From NCBI RefSeq assembly GCF_000214175.1, contig NC_015564.1, forward strand, positions 4,154,001 to 4,218,000: 64,000 nucleotides of DNA. Direction: 5' to 3'. Numbering within the stretch: position 1 is the stretch's first letter; each line of letters begins with the position of its first letter. This stretch comes from Hoyosella subflava DQS3-9A1. Lineage in GTDB: Bacteria > Actinomycetota > Actinomycetes > Mycobacteriales > Mycobacteriaceae. The position numbers and the translations under genes were made by a program. This document shows, in pieces, positions 1 through 10,861 of this stretch. The notes below the pieces were generated by a model, which did no database searches, was not told where the DNA came from, and saw nothing but the letters and a program-made list of their open reading frames with translations.

Positions 1-3000
1 AGTTTGCCGGTGACCGCTAGCGGGATCTCGTTGATGACCATGATGACTGAAGGCACCATGTACGCGGGCAGGAAGGCCGCAATGTGATCGGTCAGCTCTT
101 TAGAGCTCGCGACATGTCCCGGCGCCTCGCGCACATAGGACACGAGAACGGTTGCGCCAGACGGACCCGTCTTTCCGAGAGTCGCGGCGAAGTCGATTGA
201 TGGATGGCTGTTCAGGGCCGCATCGATCTCGCCGAGTTCGATGCGGAAACCGCGCACCTTCACCTGGAAGTCGGAACGCCCGAGATATTCCAGCTGATAG
301 TCATCGGACCACCGCACGACATCACCGGTACGGTACATCCGATCACCCGGCTCACCATACGGGTTGGCAACGAATCGGTTCGCCGTCAAACCGAAGCGAT
401 CGTGATATCCGCGCGCAAGCCCCAGACCCGAGATGTAAAGCTCTCCGGAAATCCCCTTCGGCACTGGCTGGAGGCGCTGGTCGAGAACGACAGCGGTGAC
501 TCCGTTGAACAACTTGCCGATTCGCACCGGTTCGCCCGGTGTCATCGGGTCGCTCATCGTCGCGACGATCGTCGCCTCTGTCGGTCCGTAGCCGTTGAAC
601 AAACGACGCCCGCCAGCCCAGTGGTCCACGACGTCGGGTGGAACCGCCTCGCCACCAACGACGACGAACTGGAAATGCTCCACTTGGTCGCGATCAACCG
701 AGGCGAGGCCGAGCGGGGTAATAAATCCATGGGTGACTCGGTGGTCACGAATGACCGCGGTTAATTCTTCGCCGCCGTACACATTGGGCGGCACGAGCAC
801 GATCGATGCTCCGGCTCCGAACGCCATCAGCACTTCGAGCAGCGACGCGTCGAAGCTCGGTGACGCGAACGAAAGAACACGCGAGTCCTTCGTCACCGAG
901 GGGTGCGCCACCATCGCCGGGGTGAAGTTGTCGAGGCCCGTGTGCGGGACAACGACGCCCTTCGGTTTACCGGTTGAACCTGACGTGTAAATCAGGTACG
1001 CGGAGTTCTCTAACCGCAGCGTTTCACGCCGGTCGGCATCCGTGACGGGCGCCGCGGAGGTTTGCTGAACGCGCGCGCGGAACTCAGGCGAATCGAGATA
1101 GCTCCAGGGTACGAGTTGGGGCAGTGCCTCGGAATGCATTTGGGTGCTCAGCCCGACAATCGCTCCCGAATCGCTGAGCATGTGCTCAATGCGCTCAGTG
1201 GGATAGGTCGGGTCAACGGGAACGAACGCCCCGCCCGCTTTCGTTACGGCCCACAGCGAGATCAGCCATTCGAATGAGCGGGAAAAGCCAAGCGCAACGA
1301 ACTTCTCAGGTCCGACACCCTCTTCGATCAGAATCCGCGCGATCCTGTTCGACTGTTCGTCTAGTTCCCGGTACGTGAGCTGGTTGTCACCGTCGATTAC
1401 TGCCGGGGCGTCATAGTCGCGGATCCCCATCGTCAAGAGGTCCGGAAGGACTTCCAGCCGATTTCCGGGACCCCCGCTGACTGAGGTGATGTCAGCCCGC
1501 TCGGCGTCGTCCATGATGCTGATCCGGCTGACCGGCATCTCTGGCTGCGCAACCACACCTTCGAGTAGCAGCACAAACCGCTTGATGAACGTCCGGATCG
1601 TCGTACCGTCGAAAAGGTCGGTAGCGTACCGGATCGCTGCCGCCATCCCGCCCGTCTCGGCATCGCGACTGATCTCTGACATCACGAACTGCAGATCGAA
1701 GTTCGCGATGTCGATATCGATGTCGAGTGGCTCGACTGTCAGTCCCGGCAGTTCGAGCCGTGGTTTCTCGTTGTTCTGGAACTCGAGCATCACCTGGAAC
1801 AGCGGTGAATGTGCCTGCGAACGTTGCGGATTGAGAACTTCGACCAGTCGCTCAAACGGCAAGTCGGACTGCCCGAACGCGACTAGATCGAATGACCGGA
1901 CGTCCTTCAGCAGGTCCGTGAACGACCTGTCTGGGTCCACCTGTGCGCGGAGTACCAGCGTGTTGACGAACATGCCGACAAGGTCGTCGAGTTCCGCTTC
2001 GCCGCGGCCAGCGATGGGTGTGCCGACAGGGATGTCCGTAGACCCCGTGAGCCGCGCCAACAGCAGCGCAATTGACGCATGCATGACCATGAACACACTG
2101 GTGTTGTTTACCCGGGCGAGGTCGGCGAGCCGCGCGTGGAGATCCGCATTGATCGCGAACTCTTCGACAGCCCCGCGCAGCGATTGCACGGCTGGACGCG
2201 GGCGATCGGAAGGAAGCTCCAGAGCCTCGGGGACGCCTGCTAACGCCTTCCGCCAGAACTCGAGCTGGGCATGCGCCAGCGAGTCCGGGTCGTCTTCCTC
2301 TCCGAGGAGTTCACGCTGCCATAGCGCGTAGTCGGCGTACTGAACAGCAAGTGGCGACCAGTCAGGCTCGGCCCCGTTCGCTCGTGACGTGTAGGCGATG
2401 ACGACGTCACGCGCTAACGGCGCAAGGGAAAATCCATCCGAGGCGATATGGTGCGCGACCACGAGCAGAACGAAATCTGTGGACGAAAGCTCAAAGAGCT
2501 TAGCGCGCAGCGGTACTGCCGTGGCAACGTCAAAACCAGCGAAGGCACACTCTGCGAGCACCTCGCGCAATTGGGCTTCCCCGGCAACCTTCTGCGGTGT
2601 CAGGTCGATCAGCACGTCAGCGGTGGGCACCACCACCTGGATGGGCCCATTTTGCGTCGCAGGGTAGACCGTGCGCAGCGACTCGTGGCGTTCGACGACG
2701 TCACGCAAGGCCTGCTCTAGCGCAACCCGATCCACGGCACCAGTCAGCCGGATCGGCATCGGTACGTTGTACGCCGCTGACGCGGTATCGAACTGGTTGA
2801 TAAACCACATACGTTGCTGCGCAAGCGATACTGGCACGATCTCCGGCCGCGCCACTGCGACCAGCGGTGGCCGCCCACGGCCTTTCGCGGTTTCGCTGCG
2901 GTATGCGAGCGCCGCGACGGAGGGGGCGTCGAAGAGGTCACGCACACCAATATCAGTGCCGAGCGCCGCGTTGATCCGGGCGACCAACCGTGCTGCCACC

Positions 3001-6000
3001 AGCGAGTTACCGCCGAGGTCGAAGAAGCTCTCGTTGACGCTTACGCGTTCAGTTCCGAGCAGTTCGGCGAAGATCTCCGCGATGATCTGCTCAACTGGGG
3101 TACGCGGGGCGACAAAGTCACCAATGACCGATACGAGGTCGGGAACAGGGAGCGCCTTACGGTCGAGTTTCCCAGTCGCGCCAAGGGGGAATTCGTCAAG
3201 GACCACAAACTGCGCGGGCACCATGTAGCTCGGCAGCGCTGAAGCCACCGCCTTCGTGAGCTGATCCGTATCAGGTTCTGAGCCCGCTGCGCCCACGAGG
3301 TACGCGATGAGCCGGTCACCGGTGTGCCTGTCCTGGTGGACGACGACGGCAGCCTGCGTCACCTCCGTCTGTTCAAGGAGAACCGACTCGATTTCCGGCA
3401 GCTCAATCCGCAGGCCGCGCAGCTTAACCTGGAAATCTGTGCGACCGATGTAATCGAGTTCGAGACCACCGTTCGGCGTTGCCCTCCAACGGACAAGGTC
3501 GCCAGTGCGGTACATGCGTGCCCCGGACCCCGAAAACGGATTCGCGACGAACCGGTCAGCGGTCAGATCACCTCGCGTGATGTACCCACGGGCGAGTTGA
3601 GTTCCAGCGAGATAAAGCTCGCCTGGGACTCCCATCGGCACTGGCCGCAGCGCAGAATCAAGAACGAATACCTGCGTATTCCATACCGGCGCCCCGATCG
3701 GTACCGACACCGTGTCAGCGTCGCTGTACTCGTGGTAGGTGACGTCGACGGCCGCTTCCGTCGGGCCGTACAAGTTGTGAACTTCCGCGCTAGTCAATGC
3801 ACGGAAATCGTTCACCACAGCAGGCGGCAGCGCCTCACCACTGCAGAACACCTTCGTCAGTGATCGCAGCGCTTCTGCTTGCCTCCGGTCTGACGCGGCG
3901 GCGAACGTCGCCAGCATAGACGGCACAAAATGCAGCACGCTGACCTGAGAGTTCTGAATAAGGCTGGCAAGATAGGCAGGGTCGCGGTGCCCATCGGGCT
4001 TTGCTATTACGAGACGCGCTCCGGTCTGCAGCGGCCAGAAGAACTCCCACACAGACACATCGAAGGTGTACGGAGTCTTCTGCAGAACGACGTCATCATT
4101 GCTCAGACGATATTCGGCCTGCATCCAGATAAGCCGGTTCACGATCGCGCGATGTGTGACGGCAACGCCCTTCGGCCGTCCTGTGGATCCGGACGTGAAG
4201 ATCACATACGCCGTGTGGTCGGGGCGGAGTGCCACGATGCGATCGGACTCGGTCACCGGACTCGAGGAGTAGCGGTGCAGGTTGATCTCCCCGAGCACCA
4301 GAACTGGGGCCGTGACCTCGACAGCGAGGTCGTCGTACGACGTGACCAAGACACACGCCGGATCCGCGGTGCGCAGCACGTAGTCATTGCGGTCCACTGG
4401 GTGATCTGGATCGACCGGAACGTAGGCAGCGCCCGCAAGAGTTACCGCATACATGCCGACCAGCAGTTCGATCGACCTGTGCATCGACAGCGCGACGGTT
4501 GTTTCCGGACCTACTCCGCGTGCGATGAGATAGCGGGCAAGCTGACTGCTCCGTGCTTCGAACTCACGGTAGGTAAGCACGTCCCCTTCGAACTCCAGCG
4601 CGATCGCATCTGGTGTGCGTTGCGCCTGCGCAGAAAACAGGTCCGCCAGAGTGACCTCGGGGAGATCTGTGAGCTCGCCACTTCCCGCTGCGGCCAACTG
4701 TTCACGTTCTTGAGTATCGAGGAGGCTCACGTTGCCGATGCGAACGGCTGGGTCAGCGCTGACTTGCTCAAGGACACGAACGAACTGGTTGCTGAAGCGC
4801 TCGATAGTTTCCGGATCGTAAAGATCCGAAGCGTAGGTGACCGAAGCCTGCATCTCCCGCGGGCGGCCATCCTCGTCGAACTGCTCTGTCAGGATGACCT
4901 GGAGGTCAAACTTCGCGGTATCGGTTGCCAGCGGCTTCGCATCGACCTGCAGACCTGGCAGATTGACGCGCACTTCTCCGAGGTTCTGGAACTCGAGCAT
5001 CACCTGGAAAAGCGGCGGATGCGCGGTAGAACGGTGCGGCTGCAAAGCGTCGACTAGACGCTCGAATGGAACATCCGAATGGCTGAAAGCCCCGATGTCC
5101 ACGGCACGGGCCTGGGCAAGCAAGCCGGTGAAATCAACATCGGGCTGCACCTCGGTCCGCAGCACGAGCGTGTTGACGAACATCCCGACAAGATCGTCCA
5201 GCGCTGCCTCGCCGCGTCCCGCAATCGGCGTGCCCACCGAAATATCTTCGGAGCCCGAGAGCTTGGCCAGCAGCACTGACAGCGCCGAGTGGATCACCAT
5301 GAACAGAGTCGACCCGGTCGCATGCGCAACGTCGAGCAGCTGGTGGTGCAAGTACGCCGGGACTGTGAACGAGTGTTCCCGACCGCGCAGTGATTGCACC
5401 GCTGGGCGTGGGTGATCAAGCGGGAGTTCGAGAACATCGGGCAGGCCCGAAAGCACTTCTTCCCAATATTCGAGCTGCTGAGCGGCAATGCTCTCCGGAT
5501 CGTCCTCGGATCCGAGGAGCGCACGCTGCCAAAGTGCGTAATCCGCGTACTGGACGGCTAACGGTTCCCAATCGGGCGCGCCCCCGCTGATCCGGCTCGT
5601 GTAAGCAACGACAACGTCGCGGGCGAGCGGCTGGAGCGAGAAACCATCGGCGCAGATGTGGTGCACCACGAGGACCAGCGTGTGATCGCCAGCAGAGCAC
5701 TGGAACAGTCGCGCCCGAAGGGGCAGGTCCCTGGTGACGTCGAACCCCTGAGCTGCGTATTCAGCCACCTCAGCAGCAAGTTCCGTGTCGGATGACACCG
5801 GGAAGGGTGTCAGATCTGGAACGGCGTCCGCGACGGGAAGCACAACTTGGTGGGGCCCGTCCTCGGACGTCGGAAAAACAGTACGCAGCGACTCATGGCG
5901 CTGCACAACGTCGCTCAGGGCGAGCTGAAGGGCGCCGGTATCCACTGTTCCTTGGAGGCGGACCGACATGGGGACGTTGTACGCGGGCGAAGCGGTGTCG

Positions 6001-9000
6001 AACTGGTTGATAAACCAGATCCGCTGTTGCGCAAGCGAAAGCGGAATTCGATTCGGGCGTTCCCACGGAACGAGCGCCACGCGCTGTGCAGAACCGTGCT
6101 GCTCAACACGCACTGCCAAGGCGCTCGCAGTGGGCGCCTCGAACAGATCACGGACGGTTATATCACTCTGCAGAGCCGCGTTGATCCGCGCGACGGCACG
6201 GGTTGCGATGAGTGAGTTGCCGCCAGCGTCGAAGAAGCTGTCGTCGACACCGAGCGTGTCAAGAGACAGGATCTCGGTGAAAACCTGGACGACGATTTCT
6301 TCAACTGGATTGGTCGGCGCACGGAATCTGCCTCGAGTACCGGTGCCGAAATCTGGTTCTGGCAGTGCGTTGCGGTCCAGTTTGCCAACCGGATTGAGTG
6401 GGATCTCGTCGAGGACCACGATCGCCGACGGAACCATGTAGGACGGCAAGAATTCTTCGAGGTGCCGACTCAGTTCTGACACCTCGACGTCTTCGCCGAC
6501 CTTGAACTTCACGTAGGAGACCAGGACAGTGTCGCCACTCGGCCCGGGCCGTCCGAGCGTCGCTGCGATGCTGACTGAGGGGTGGGTCTCGAGTAGCGAG
6601 TCAATCTCGCCGAGTTCGATTCGGAAGCCACGGACCTTGACCTGGAAATCGGAGCGACCGACATATTCGATGGTCAGGTTTTCGGACCTGGGAGCGTGCG
6701 CCCAGCGCGCGAGGTCACCCGTGCGGTACAGCCGCGATCCATTCGGACCGTACGGATCTGCCACGAAACGGGAAGCGGTCAAGGCAGCTCGATCGTGGTA
6801 GCCACGGGCCAAGCCCAAGCCGGTTATGTACAGCTCACCAGCAACACCCATGGGAACGGGTTGCAGTCGCGTGTCGAGAATCACCATACGCGTGCCGCGG
6901 ATCGGTCCCCCGATGGAAATTGGATCGCCTGGCACGAGCGGTTCGCTGATGGCCGTAACGATCGTTGTTTCCGTTGGCCCGTAGATGTTGTGGAACGTGC
7001 GGCCGGGGGCCCATTTGGTCAGCAGTTCGCGTGGCAGCGCCTCGCCGCCGACCGCAATCCGCTGAAGGTCTTCCAGGCCTTCCGGCTCCACGGAAGCCAG
7101 CGCCATCGGGGTGATGAACGCGTGGGTCACGTGATGGTCATGCAGAATCGCGCGGAGGTCCTCGCCGCCGAATACCGTGGGGGGCACGATCACCATCGTG
7201 GCGCTGTTGGCCAGGCTGAAGAGCATCTCGAGCATTGAAGCGTCGAAGCTCGGGGAAGAGAAAGCCATCACCCGGGAAGCCGGCGTCACGGCGTAGGCAT
7301 CGCGCTGCTCCGCTGCAAAGCTCTCGAGGCCATGGTGAGTAACAGACACGCCCTTCGGTTTGCCCGTCGACCCTGAGGTGTAAATAACGTACGCAATATT
7401 GTTGAGTCGCAGCGGCACGACGCGGTCCGCGTCAGTGAGGGGCTCAGCGGAGTACTCGGCAGTCAGTTGCTGGGTGGCGGGCTCGTCGATCACGATCCAC
7501 TGAATCGTGTCCGGAAGCAGATGGCGCTGGTCGCGCACAGTGATGCCGACCACTGATCCTGAATCCTCGATCATGTGCTCGACGCGGTCCCGCGGATAGT
7601 TCGGATCCACTGGTACGAAACCCGCACCCGTCTTTGCGATAGCCCAGGTTGCGAGGACGGATTCGAGCGACCTCGCGACGCCCATCGCGACGAGCTGCTC
7701 CGGCTGGGCGGCCGTACGATCGATCAGATGGCGCGCGAGGCGGCTCGACATCTGATCGAGCTCACGATAGGTGAGCTGGCGGTCTCCGGAGATGATGGCG
7801 ATTCCATCCGGGTTCACTGATGCTGAGCGGGCTAATACGTCTGGCAGCGGCAGGGTGGTTATCGAGTCCGCACCGCTCACCGGCAGAAGCGAAACTTCCT
7901 CCGCCGCTGTCAGCATGTCGAGATCACCGACCGGCTGATCGGGGGTTTCGATCGCACGGACGAACAGCTGCACCAGCCGTTTGCCGATCAGTGAAGCACT
8001 TTCAGCGGAGGCGACATCGTCGGCATAGCGGATCGTAAGCTGTGGGGTCTCCCCCGCAAGCGAGAAAACAAACTGTAGGTCACAAGCATCGAAATCAGGC
8101 TTCAGGGACGTGCCGATGATGCGATCAGTCGCGTCGCCGTTGCCCGTGAACAGGACCTCGTCCACGGCGGCAATAACCGCGTGGCATGGCGCTTTCCGCT
8201 CGGAACCACCATCGCTGCCGATGACGCCAGCGATGTCCTTCAGCGAGCCACCGAGCGCACGCGTCACGATGTCACTGGAACTCGCCTGAACGCGGGCAGC
8301 AAGGGAACTGACGGATTCCGCCAGATCGATTCCTGCGCGCAGCACAACCGCGGAAGACTCACCCGCTGGTCCAGCAACCGGAACACCGACCGCAACATCA
8401 CTTGACGAGCTGAGGCGGGCAAGGACAGATGATGTGATCGCACCCAGGACCGCGAGTGGCTGAGCACCCGACCGCTGAGCGACACGCTCAACCCCAGAGC
8501 GGATACCCTGCGGCAGCGCGAGGGTCGTTTCGCTGAGCGTGCCACGCCGACCATTAGTTCGGGTTGCCATCCCAGGCAACTCAAGGGAGGTCGGAAGGCC
8601 CGAGAGCGCCTCCTGCCAGAACTCCCCGCGCACTCGGGCGCGATGCCGTTCCAGCCCCATGGCGGCAGTCTCGGCATGGACTGTGTCCAGCGCTGCACTC
8701 ACGTCTGCGGACAGGAACTCCTCGAGGAAAGCCATGAAGCGCTGATGATGTTCGCGCAGCAGGTCATCGTCGTAGAGGTTAGGGTTCGCGCGGAAATCCA
8801 CGTGCGTACGCACCGGGTTGCCGCGCGGATAGATGTTGACCAGGAGGTCTTCGACTGGCCCAGAGGTGAGGATGGTGAATTCACCAACGATGTCACCAAG
8901 AACGATGTTCTGCTCGAATAGCATCGGATTGACGATTGGGCCGAGGAGCCTGCGGGGCGAGTCTCCGAGGCCTATTTCATGCCGAATCTCTTCTACGCTG

Positions 9001-10025
9001 AACCGCTGGTGACGCAGTGTTCCAAGCTGCTCGGAGTGCACAGACTGCAGCAGGCGTTTTATCGAGTCTGCAGGGTGCACGGAAACCCGGAGCGGGAAGG
9101 TATTCGCGAAGGTTCCACCGGAATCGCGCTGTTGCTTGTTGACGCGGCCCAGCATCGGTGAACTGACCGTGACGTCTTCCTCCCCCGTCATCCGGGACAG
9201 GTAGACGGCGAATGCACCCACGAGCACAGCCGCGGCAGACACGCCGAATTCTTGATCGGAGTTCTCGAGCCGCTCCGCTGCCTGTGGCGAGAGTGCCGCA
9301 GTCTCGAGCTTCGTCCGAGGCAATGCTTGTGCGGTTCCGTCAACGAGACTTGAGACGACGTCACGACCCTGGAGCCGGTCGAGCCAGAAGTCCCGGTCAG
9401 CCGCGTAGCGCGCTGAAGACCGGTAGTTCACGTCCGCCTCGTAGAGGCTGTAGAGGTCCGCGAACGGAGCTGGCGCGGGATCGCGGCCTTCCTTCGCGCA
9501 GGTATAAAGTTCTGCGGCACGCGTGACCCACCGCGTAGCGGCATAGCCATCAAGGGCGACGTGGTGAATGCGGCCGTACCAGAGGTAGTGCTCGTCGCCG
9601 ACCTGGAGCAGGGCGCTGATTCCGATTCGGTCGCGCAGCAGGTCTATGGGCGTGGAGTACTCCGCGTGCATCCATTCGAAAGCTGCGGAAAGGGGGTCTG
9701 GATGACTCCGGAAGTCGTAGCGCTCGATGTGCTTCTCGGGGCCGAGGGCGACCATCTGCAGTGGTTCACCGTCTTGCTGGAGTATCCGCAGCGCGCCTGA
9801 GCCAATCTCACACCGCGCGCGGTCAATCGAGAGGTCAAGCAAGTCCGGGTCAAGGTCGCCGCGCAGTTCGATGTATTGCGCGATGCTGACTGGAATTTCG
9901 GGCTCCAATTGCTGCGCAAACCACATGCCGTACTGAGCCTGTGAGAGCGGGAAAGGCTCGCAGGCGCGCGCGTGTCCCGCAAGCCACGATTCTTGATCGT
10001 GCTGCGACATGTCGCCCACACTCAC
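1..10025 (-). CDS. Giant non-ribosomal peptide synthetase, 3' end outside window
   Basis: About 3341 residues are visible. Domain order: C1 (about 15-440, HHVALDG near 151), a C-domain C-terminal lobe without its HHxxxDG half (about 455-690), A1 (about 720-1210, YTSGSTGKPKG), T1 (GGNSL near 1271), C2 (HHICADG near 1453), A2 (about 1780-2260, FTSGSTGRPKG), T2 (GGNSL near 2340), C3 (HHIASDG near 2523) and A3, cut at its A10 motif (AVTGKL) by the window edge. Aligning by eye to PheA, the A2 pocket reads D-V-W-H-F-S-L-V-D, the EntF serine code. A1 reads D-A-L-F-A-G-I-I-V and A3 D-A-L-F-V-G-G-I-V, which I do not assign. The GTG at 10025 follows an in-frame TAG directly and has GGAGG 9 nt upstream, so it fixes the start better than the ATG at 10010. 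The product is unknown; a serine-containing lipopeptide or siderophore is possible. No thioesterase is in view. Confidence 0.95.
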   Translation of the reverse strand, partial: MSVGDMSQHDQESWLAGHARACEPFPLSQAQYGMWFAQQLEPEIPVSIAQYIELRGDLDPDLLDLSIDRARCEIGSGALRILQQDGEPLQMVALGPEKHIERYDFRSHPDPLSAAFEWMHAEYSTPIDLLRDRIGISALLQVGDEHYLWYGRIHHVALDGYAATRWVTRAAELYTCAKEGRDPAPAPFADLYSLYEADVNYRSSARYAADRDFWLDRLQGRDVVSSLVDGTAQALPRTKLETAALSPQAAERLENSDQEFGVSAAAVLVGAFAVYLSRMTGEEDVTVSSPMLGRVNKQQRDSGGTFANTFPLRVSVHPADSIKRLLQSVHSEQLGTLRHQRFSVEEIRHEIGLGDSPRRLLGPIVNPMLFEQNIVLGDIVGEFTILTSGPVEDLLVNIYPRGNPVRTHVDFRANPNLYDDDLLREHHQRFMAFLEEFLSADVSAALDTVHAETAAMGLERHRARVRGEFWQEALSGLPTSLELPGMATRTNGRRGTLSETTLALPQGIRSGVERVAQRSGAQPLAVLGAITSSVLARLSSSSDVAVGVPVAGPAGESSAVVLRAGIDLAESVSSLAARVQASSSDIVTRALGGSLKDIAGVIGSDGGSERKAPCHAVIAAVDEVLFTGNGDATDRIIGTSLKPDFDACDLQFVFSLAGETPQLTIRYADDVASAESASLIGKRLVQLFVRAIETPDQPVGDLDMLTAAEEVSLLPVSGADSITTLPLPDVLARSASVNPDGIAIISGDRQLTYRELDQMSSRLARHLIDRTAAQPEQLVAMGVARSLESVLATWAIAKTGAGFVPVDPNYPRDRVEHMIEDSGSVVGITVRDQRHLLPDTIQWIVIDEPATQQLTAEYSAEPLTDADRVVPLRLNNIAYVIYTSGSTGKPKGVSVTHHGLESFAAEQRDAYAVTPASRVMAFSSPSFDASMLEMLFSLANSATMVIVPPTVFGGEDLRAILHDHHVTHAFITPMALASVEPEGLEDLQRIAVGGEALPRELLTKWAPGRTFHNIYGPTETTIVTAISEPLVPGDPISIGGPIRGTRMVILDTRLQPVPMGVAGELYITGLGLARGYHDRAALTASRFVADPYGPNGSRLYRTGDLARWAHAPRSENLTIEYVGRSDFQVKVRGFRIELGEIDSLLETHPSVSIAATLGRPGPSGDTVLVSYVKFKVGEDVEVSELSRHLEEFLPSYMVPSAIVVLDEIPLNPVGKLDRNALPEPDFGTGTRGRFRAPTNPVEEIVVQVFTEILSLDTLGVDDSFFDAGGNSLIATRAVARINAALQSDITVRDLFEAPTASALAVRVEQHGSAQRVALVPWERPNRIPLSLAQQRIWFINQFDTASPAYNVPMSVRLQGTVDTGALQLALSDVVQRHESLRTVFPTSEDGPHQVVLPVADAVPDLTPFPVSSDTELAAEVAEYAAQGFDVTRDLPLRARLFQCSAGDHTLVLVVHHICADGFSLQPLARDVVVAYTSRISGGAPDWEPLAVQYADYALWQRALLGSEDDPESIAAQQLEYWEEVLSGLPDVLELPLDHPRPAVQSLRGREHSFTVPAYLHHQLLDVAHATGSTLFMVIHSALSVLLAKLSGSEDISVGTPIAGRGEAALDDLVGMFVNTLVLRTEVQPDVDFTGLLAQARAVDIGAFSHSDVPFERLVDALQPHRSTAHPPLFQVMLEFQNLGEVRVNLPGLQVDAKPLATDTAKFDLQVILTEQFDEDGRPREMQASVTYASDLYDPETIERFSNQFVRVLEQVSADPAVRIGNVSLLDTQEREQLAAAGSGELTDLPEVTLADLFSAQAQRTPDAIALEFEGDVLTYREFEARSSQLARYLIARGVGPETTVALSMHRSIELLVGMYAVTLAGAAYVPVDPDHPVDRNDYVLRTADPACVLVTSYDDLAVEVTAPVLVLGEINLHRYSSSPVTESDRIVALRPDHTAYVIFTSGSTGRPKGVAVTHRAIVNRLIWMQAEYRLSNDDVVLQKTPYTFDVSVWEFFWPLQTGARLVIAKPDGHRDPAYLASLIQNSQVSVLHFVPSMLATFAAASDRRQAEALRSLTKVFCSGEALPPAVVNDFRALTSAEVHNLYGPTEAAVDVTYHEYSDADTVSVPIGAPVWNTQVFVLDSALRPVPMGVPGELYLAGTQLARGYITRGDLTADRFVANPFSGSGARMYRTGDLVRWRATPNGGLELDYIGRTDFQVKLRGLRIELPEIESVLLEQTEVTQAAVVVHQDRHTGDRLIAYLVGAAGSEPDTDQLTKAVASALPSYMVPAQFVVLDEFPLGATGKLDRKALPVPDLVSVIGDFVAPRTPVEQIIAEIFAELLGTERVSVNESFFDLGGNSLVAARLVARINAALGTDIGVRDLFDAPSVAALAYRSETAKGRGRPPLVAVARPEIVPVSLAQQRMWFINQFDTASAAYNVPMPIRLTGAVDRVALEQALRDVVERHESLRTVYPATQNGPIQVVVPTADVLIDLTPQKVAGEAQLREVLAECAFAGFDVATAVPLRAKLFELSSTDFVLLVVAHHIASDGFSLAPLARDVVIAYTSRANGAEPDWSPLAVQYADYALWQRELLGEEDDPDSLAHAQLEFWRKALAGVPEALELPSDRPRPAVQSLRGAVEEFAINADLHARLADLARVNNTSVFMVMHASIALLLARLTGSTDIPVGTPIAGRGEAELDDLVGMFVNTLVLRAQVDPDRSFTDLLKDVRSFDLVAFGQSDLPFERLVEVLNPQRSQAHSPLFQVMLEFQNNEKPRLELPGLTVEPLDIDIDIANFDLQFVMSEISRDAETGGMAAAIRYATDLFDGTTIRTFIKRFVLLLEGVVAQPEMPVSRISIMDDAERADITSVSGGPGNRLEVLPDLLTMGIRDYDAPAVIDGDNQLTYRELDEQSNRIARILIEEGVGPEKFVALGFSRSFEWLISLWAVTKAGGAFVPVDPTYPTERIEHMLSDSGAIVGLSTQMHSEALPQLVPWSYLDSPEFRARVQQTSAAPVTDADRRETLRLENSAYLIYTSGSTGKPKGVVVPHTGLDNFTPAMVAHPSVTKDSRVLSFASPSFDASLLEVLMAFGAGASIVLVPPNVYGGEELTAVIRDHRVTHGFITPLGLASVDRDQVEHFQFVVVGGEAVPPDVVDHWAGGRRLFNGYGPTEATIVATMSDPMTPGEPVRIGKLFNGVTAVVLDQRLQPVPKGISGELYISGLGLARGYHDRFGLTANRFVANPYGEPGDRMYRTGDVVRWSDDYQLEYLGRSDFQVKVRGFRIELGEIDAALNSHPSIDFAATLGKTGPSGATVLVSYVREAPGHVASSKELTDHIAAFLPAYMVPSVIMVINEIPLAVTGK

Positions 10026-10408
10026 CTAGGACCCCCTCCGTTCTCCGAGCTACACGCACTGATGATCTTGCAGAGAGCGTCCCCCTCCACTGCAACTCCC
10101 TGCTGTCCATCGCACCAAGCGGACCTCAACTGCGAACTCTCTTCTCCGCTCTGGGGGCGCGTACCACTCTCGCTCAGGATAGTGACTCGTGCCGCCCTCT
10201 GAATAAATCGCTGCTCTCGCTCACCGTGTTACCGCCGCCACCTCAGCGGATACAGGCTACTCGCCTGTCAGCACACCTCCCAACACGGCACGCTCTGCCC
10301 TGAGGAACCTACTGGACGTTCGTCGCACCTGCCTTCCTGGTTGGCTTCCTGTGATGCTTCTCCCAGTAATTTCGGACTAATCTTGTTGGCAAGGGCCCGG
10401 AGGCGCCA
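10026..10408. other. Divergent intergenic region, no gene seen
   Basis: This 383-nt gap lies between the divergent NRPS gene and the small membrane protein gene. It must hold the NRPS promoter. The only elements I can point to are the two ribosome-binding sites: GGAGG for the NRPS GTG start, and GGAGG at about 10399 for the plus-strand gene. I see no convincing palindrome, RNA gene or short conserved ORF. Confidence 0.5.
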
Positions 10409-10861
10409 ATGAACCATACGCGCGTAACCCACACAGTCTTATCAATCACCGCGATCTATGTCGTCATCCTGGTCGTGTGGATCGCCCACATCGCTCCACG
10501 ATCGCCTCAGGAGACCGTGGGCTGGCAGATGGGCGGTCTGATCGCTGCGTACGCAGCGGCTCTCGGTGCCGGCATGGCGTGGGCGCAGCGCCCTACACGA
10601 AGGGATCGCCGGATCATGCATGAGGGTCTCGAAGGCTGGGCGACCGTCGCGGGCGTCCGCGCCGTCGAAGCAAAACGCCATTTCGGCACGAGTCCGACTG
10701 CCCTCACTCTCGATATCATTATCCCGGGGATGGAGCCGTACAGCGGCACACTCGTCACCGACATAGCGGAGGGCGAGGAGAAGCTGTATGCGCCTGGGGA
10801 GACGATCCCTGTGCGGGTTGACCCCAGCAACAGAGACCGGATCATTCTCAGGCCGCCGTAG
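10409..10861 (+). CDS. Small two-helix membrane protein with C-terminal beta domain
   Basis: The 150-residue protein has two N-terminal membrane segments (about 9-28 and 40-60), an Arg-rich cytoplasmic turn (RPTRRDRR), then a soluble domain. It ends with a pattern (GETIPVRVDPSNRDRIIL) common in actinobacterial membrane proteins of the DUF3592-like kind, where a small beta domain follows the helices. A GGAGG sits 8 nt before the ATG. It is divergent from the NRPS and convergent with pyrE, so it is probably transcribed alone. Its function is unknown; a link to NRPS product export or immunity is only positional. Confidence 0.75.
   Translation: MNHTRVTHTVLSITAIYVVILVVWIAHIAPRSPQETVGWQMGGLIAAYAAALGAGMAWAQRPTRRDRRIMHEGLEGWATVAGVRAVEAKRHFGTSPTALTLDIIIPGMEPYSGTLVTDIAEGEEKLYAPGETIPVRVDPSNRDRIILRPP

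Noticed and set aside
204-764. Many plus-strand frames across 1-10000
   Set aside because: They are shadows of the minus-strand NRPS, whose frame is open without interruption from 10025 to the window edge and contains all C, A and T motifs.
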